Origin: VRUE01 sp963720805
Lineage (GTDB): Bacteria; Actinomycetota; Thermoleophilia; Solirubrobacterales; 70-9
Length of the DNA stretch: 64,000 nt
NCBI GenBank assembly: GCA_963720805.1
Contig: CAVRGT010000012.1
Coordinates: forward strand, 62,001-126,000
Direction of reading: 5' to 3'
Shown here: positions 63,792 through 64,000 of the stretch, piece after piece
How positions within the stretch are numbered: the stretch's first letter is position 1
How the letters are laid out: the number at the start of each line of letters is the position of its first letter
Made by a program: the position numbers and the translations under genes
The notes under the pieces: generated by a model
The model's database searches: none
The model's input: the letters and a program-made list of their open reading frames with translations, nothing else
What the model was told of the DNA's origin: nothing

Positions 63792-64000
63792 TCAGCCCTC
63801 TCCTTCGTCGTTCTCGGTTTCGTTCAGCTCTCCATGCAGTGCCCAGCCGACGGCAACCCCAACCATCATTCCCATCCTCGCCTCCTCGGCGAGCAGCGAC
63901 CCGCACCGCGGTGATCCGCTCGCTCGGGGTCGGGCACCGTCGCCGCCTTCAGCGTCTCGGCCTCGTGCGACTCGCCGAACCAGCCGCCCTCGGCGAGCGC
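63792..64000 (-). CDS. End of a small membrane-type protein, partial
   Basis: The frame ending with TGA at 63792 reads EEARMGMMVGVAVGWALHGE and an acidic tail. Upstream, GGWFGESHEAETLKAATVPD lies in a different frame. The gene runs off the window and seems to contain at least one indel. Four codon lengths separate its stop from the hydrolase start. No function recognised. Confidence 0.3.
   Translation of the reverse strand, partial: ARRGRLVRRVARGRDAEGGDGARPRASGSPRCGSLLAEEARMGMMVGVAVGWALHGELNETENDEGEG

Overview
The window is a high-GC actinobacterial chromosome segment. Gene style points to Thermoleophilia/Solirubrobacterales-like bacteria: ECF sigma factors with fused or paired membrane partners, a MurL-MurD2 pair, SulP, ArsR-SRPBCC pairs and GTG/TTG starts. 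That placement is an inference from gene content, not from a marker gene. Several otherwise convincing genes are broken by single-base shifts, often in G/C runs. Examples are the M11 protease, the metallophosphoesterase, a small winged-helix gene, and an MBL-fold hydrolase with three shifts. Part of this assembly therefore probably carries indel errors, and 'pseudogene' calls of that kind need care.

Left part (1-23.4 kb), mostly chromosomal. It holds a partial Fic protein, a large secreted M11 metalloprotease, and a VOC/DUF1801 pair. A group II intron sits 6 nt upstream of the VOC start codon, and its reverse-transcriptase gene is split by an IS256-family element with an 8-bp target duplication. 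Then come P450, RibD/DHFR-like, Mug, an ECF sigma/membrane protein pair, SulP, a RelE/Phd-type toxin-antitoxin with a TGTACA operator, a secreted protein, FAD-binding proteins (one intact, one truncated), TetR followed by an alpha/beta-hydrolase/glycosyltransferase fusion, and ArsR-SRPBCC. Three copies of a palindromic intergenic repeat lie at 8611, 10015 and 18501.

Middle part (23.4-57.2 kb), a composite island. The intact initiator tRNA-fMet (57120-57193, minus) overlaps the 3' end of a large serine recombinase. A 24-bp exact copy of part of that tRNA, in direct orientation and next to a plausible old tRNA terminator, lies at 23411-23434. A third, weaker copy at 27507 ends a decayed paralogous recombinase. 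This fits tandem accretion of integrative elements at one tRNA. Cargo includes AbiEi/AbiEii, CYTH and cupin genes, MurL-MurD2 (L-Glu route to D-Glu peptidoglycan), a DUF218-like protein, a predicted conflict operon (metallophosphoesterase, CHAT protease, transglutaminase-like STAND-TPR ATPase) preceded by a SLATT 2TM gene, a GlcNAc-kinase-like/MurQ pair, VapBC, a HEPN-like gene, a decayed IS21, and a second candidate system: SIR2 + sce7725 (beta family) + sce7726 (PD-ExK-like), preceded by a VapBC45-like pair and followed toward the integrase by a replication-relaxation protein.

Right part (57.2-64 kb), chromosomal. It holds Ppx/GppA, a probable structured RNA ending in a strong terminator, a TPP enzyme of the acetolactate-synthase family, tRNA-Leu(TAA), an ECF sigma factor fused to its own zinc anti-sigma motif, an R2-like diiron protein and an MBL-fold hydrolase.
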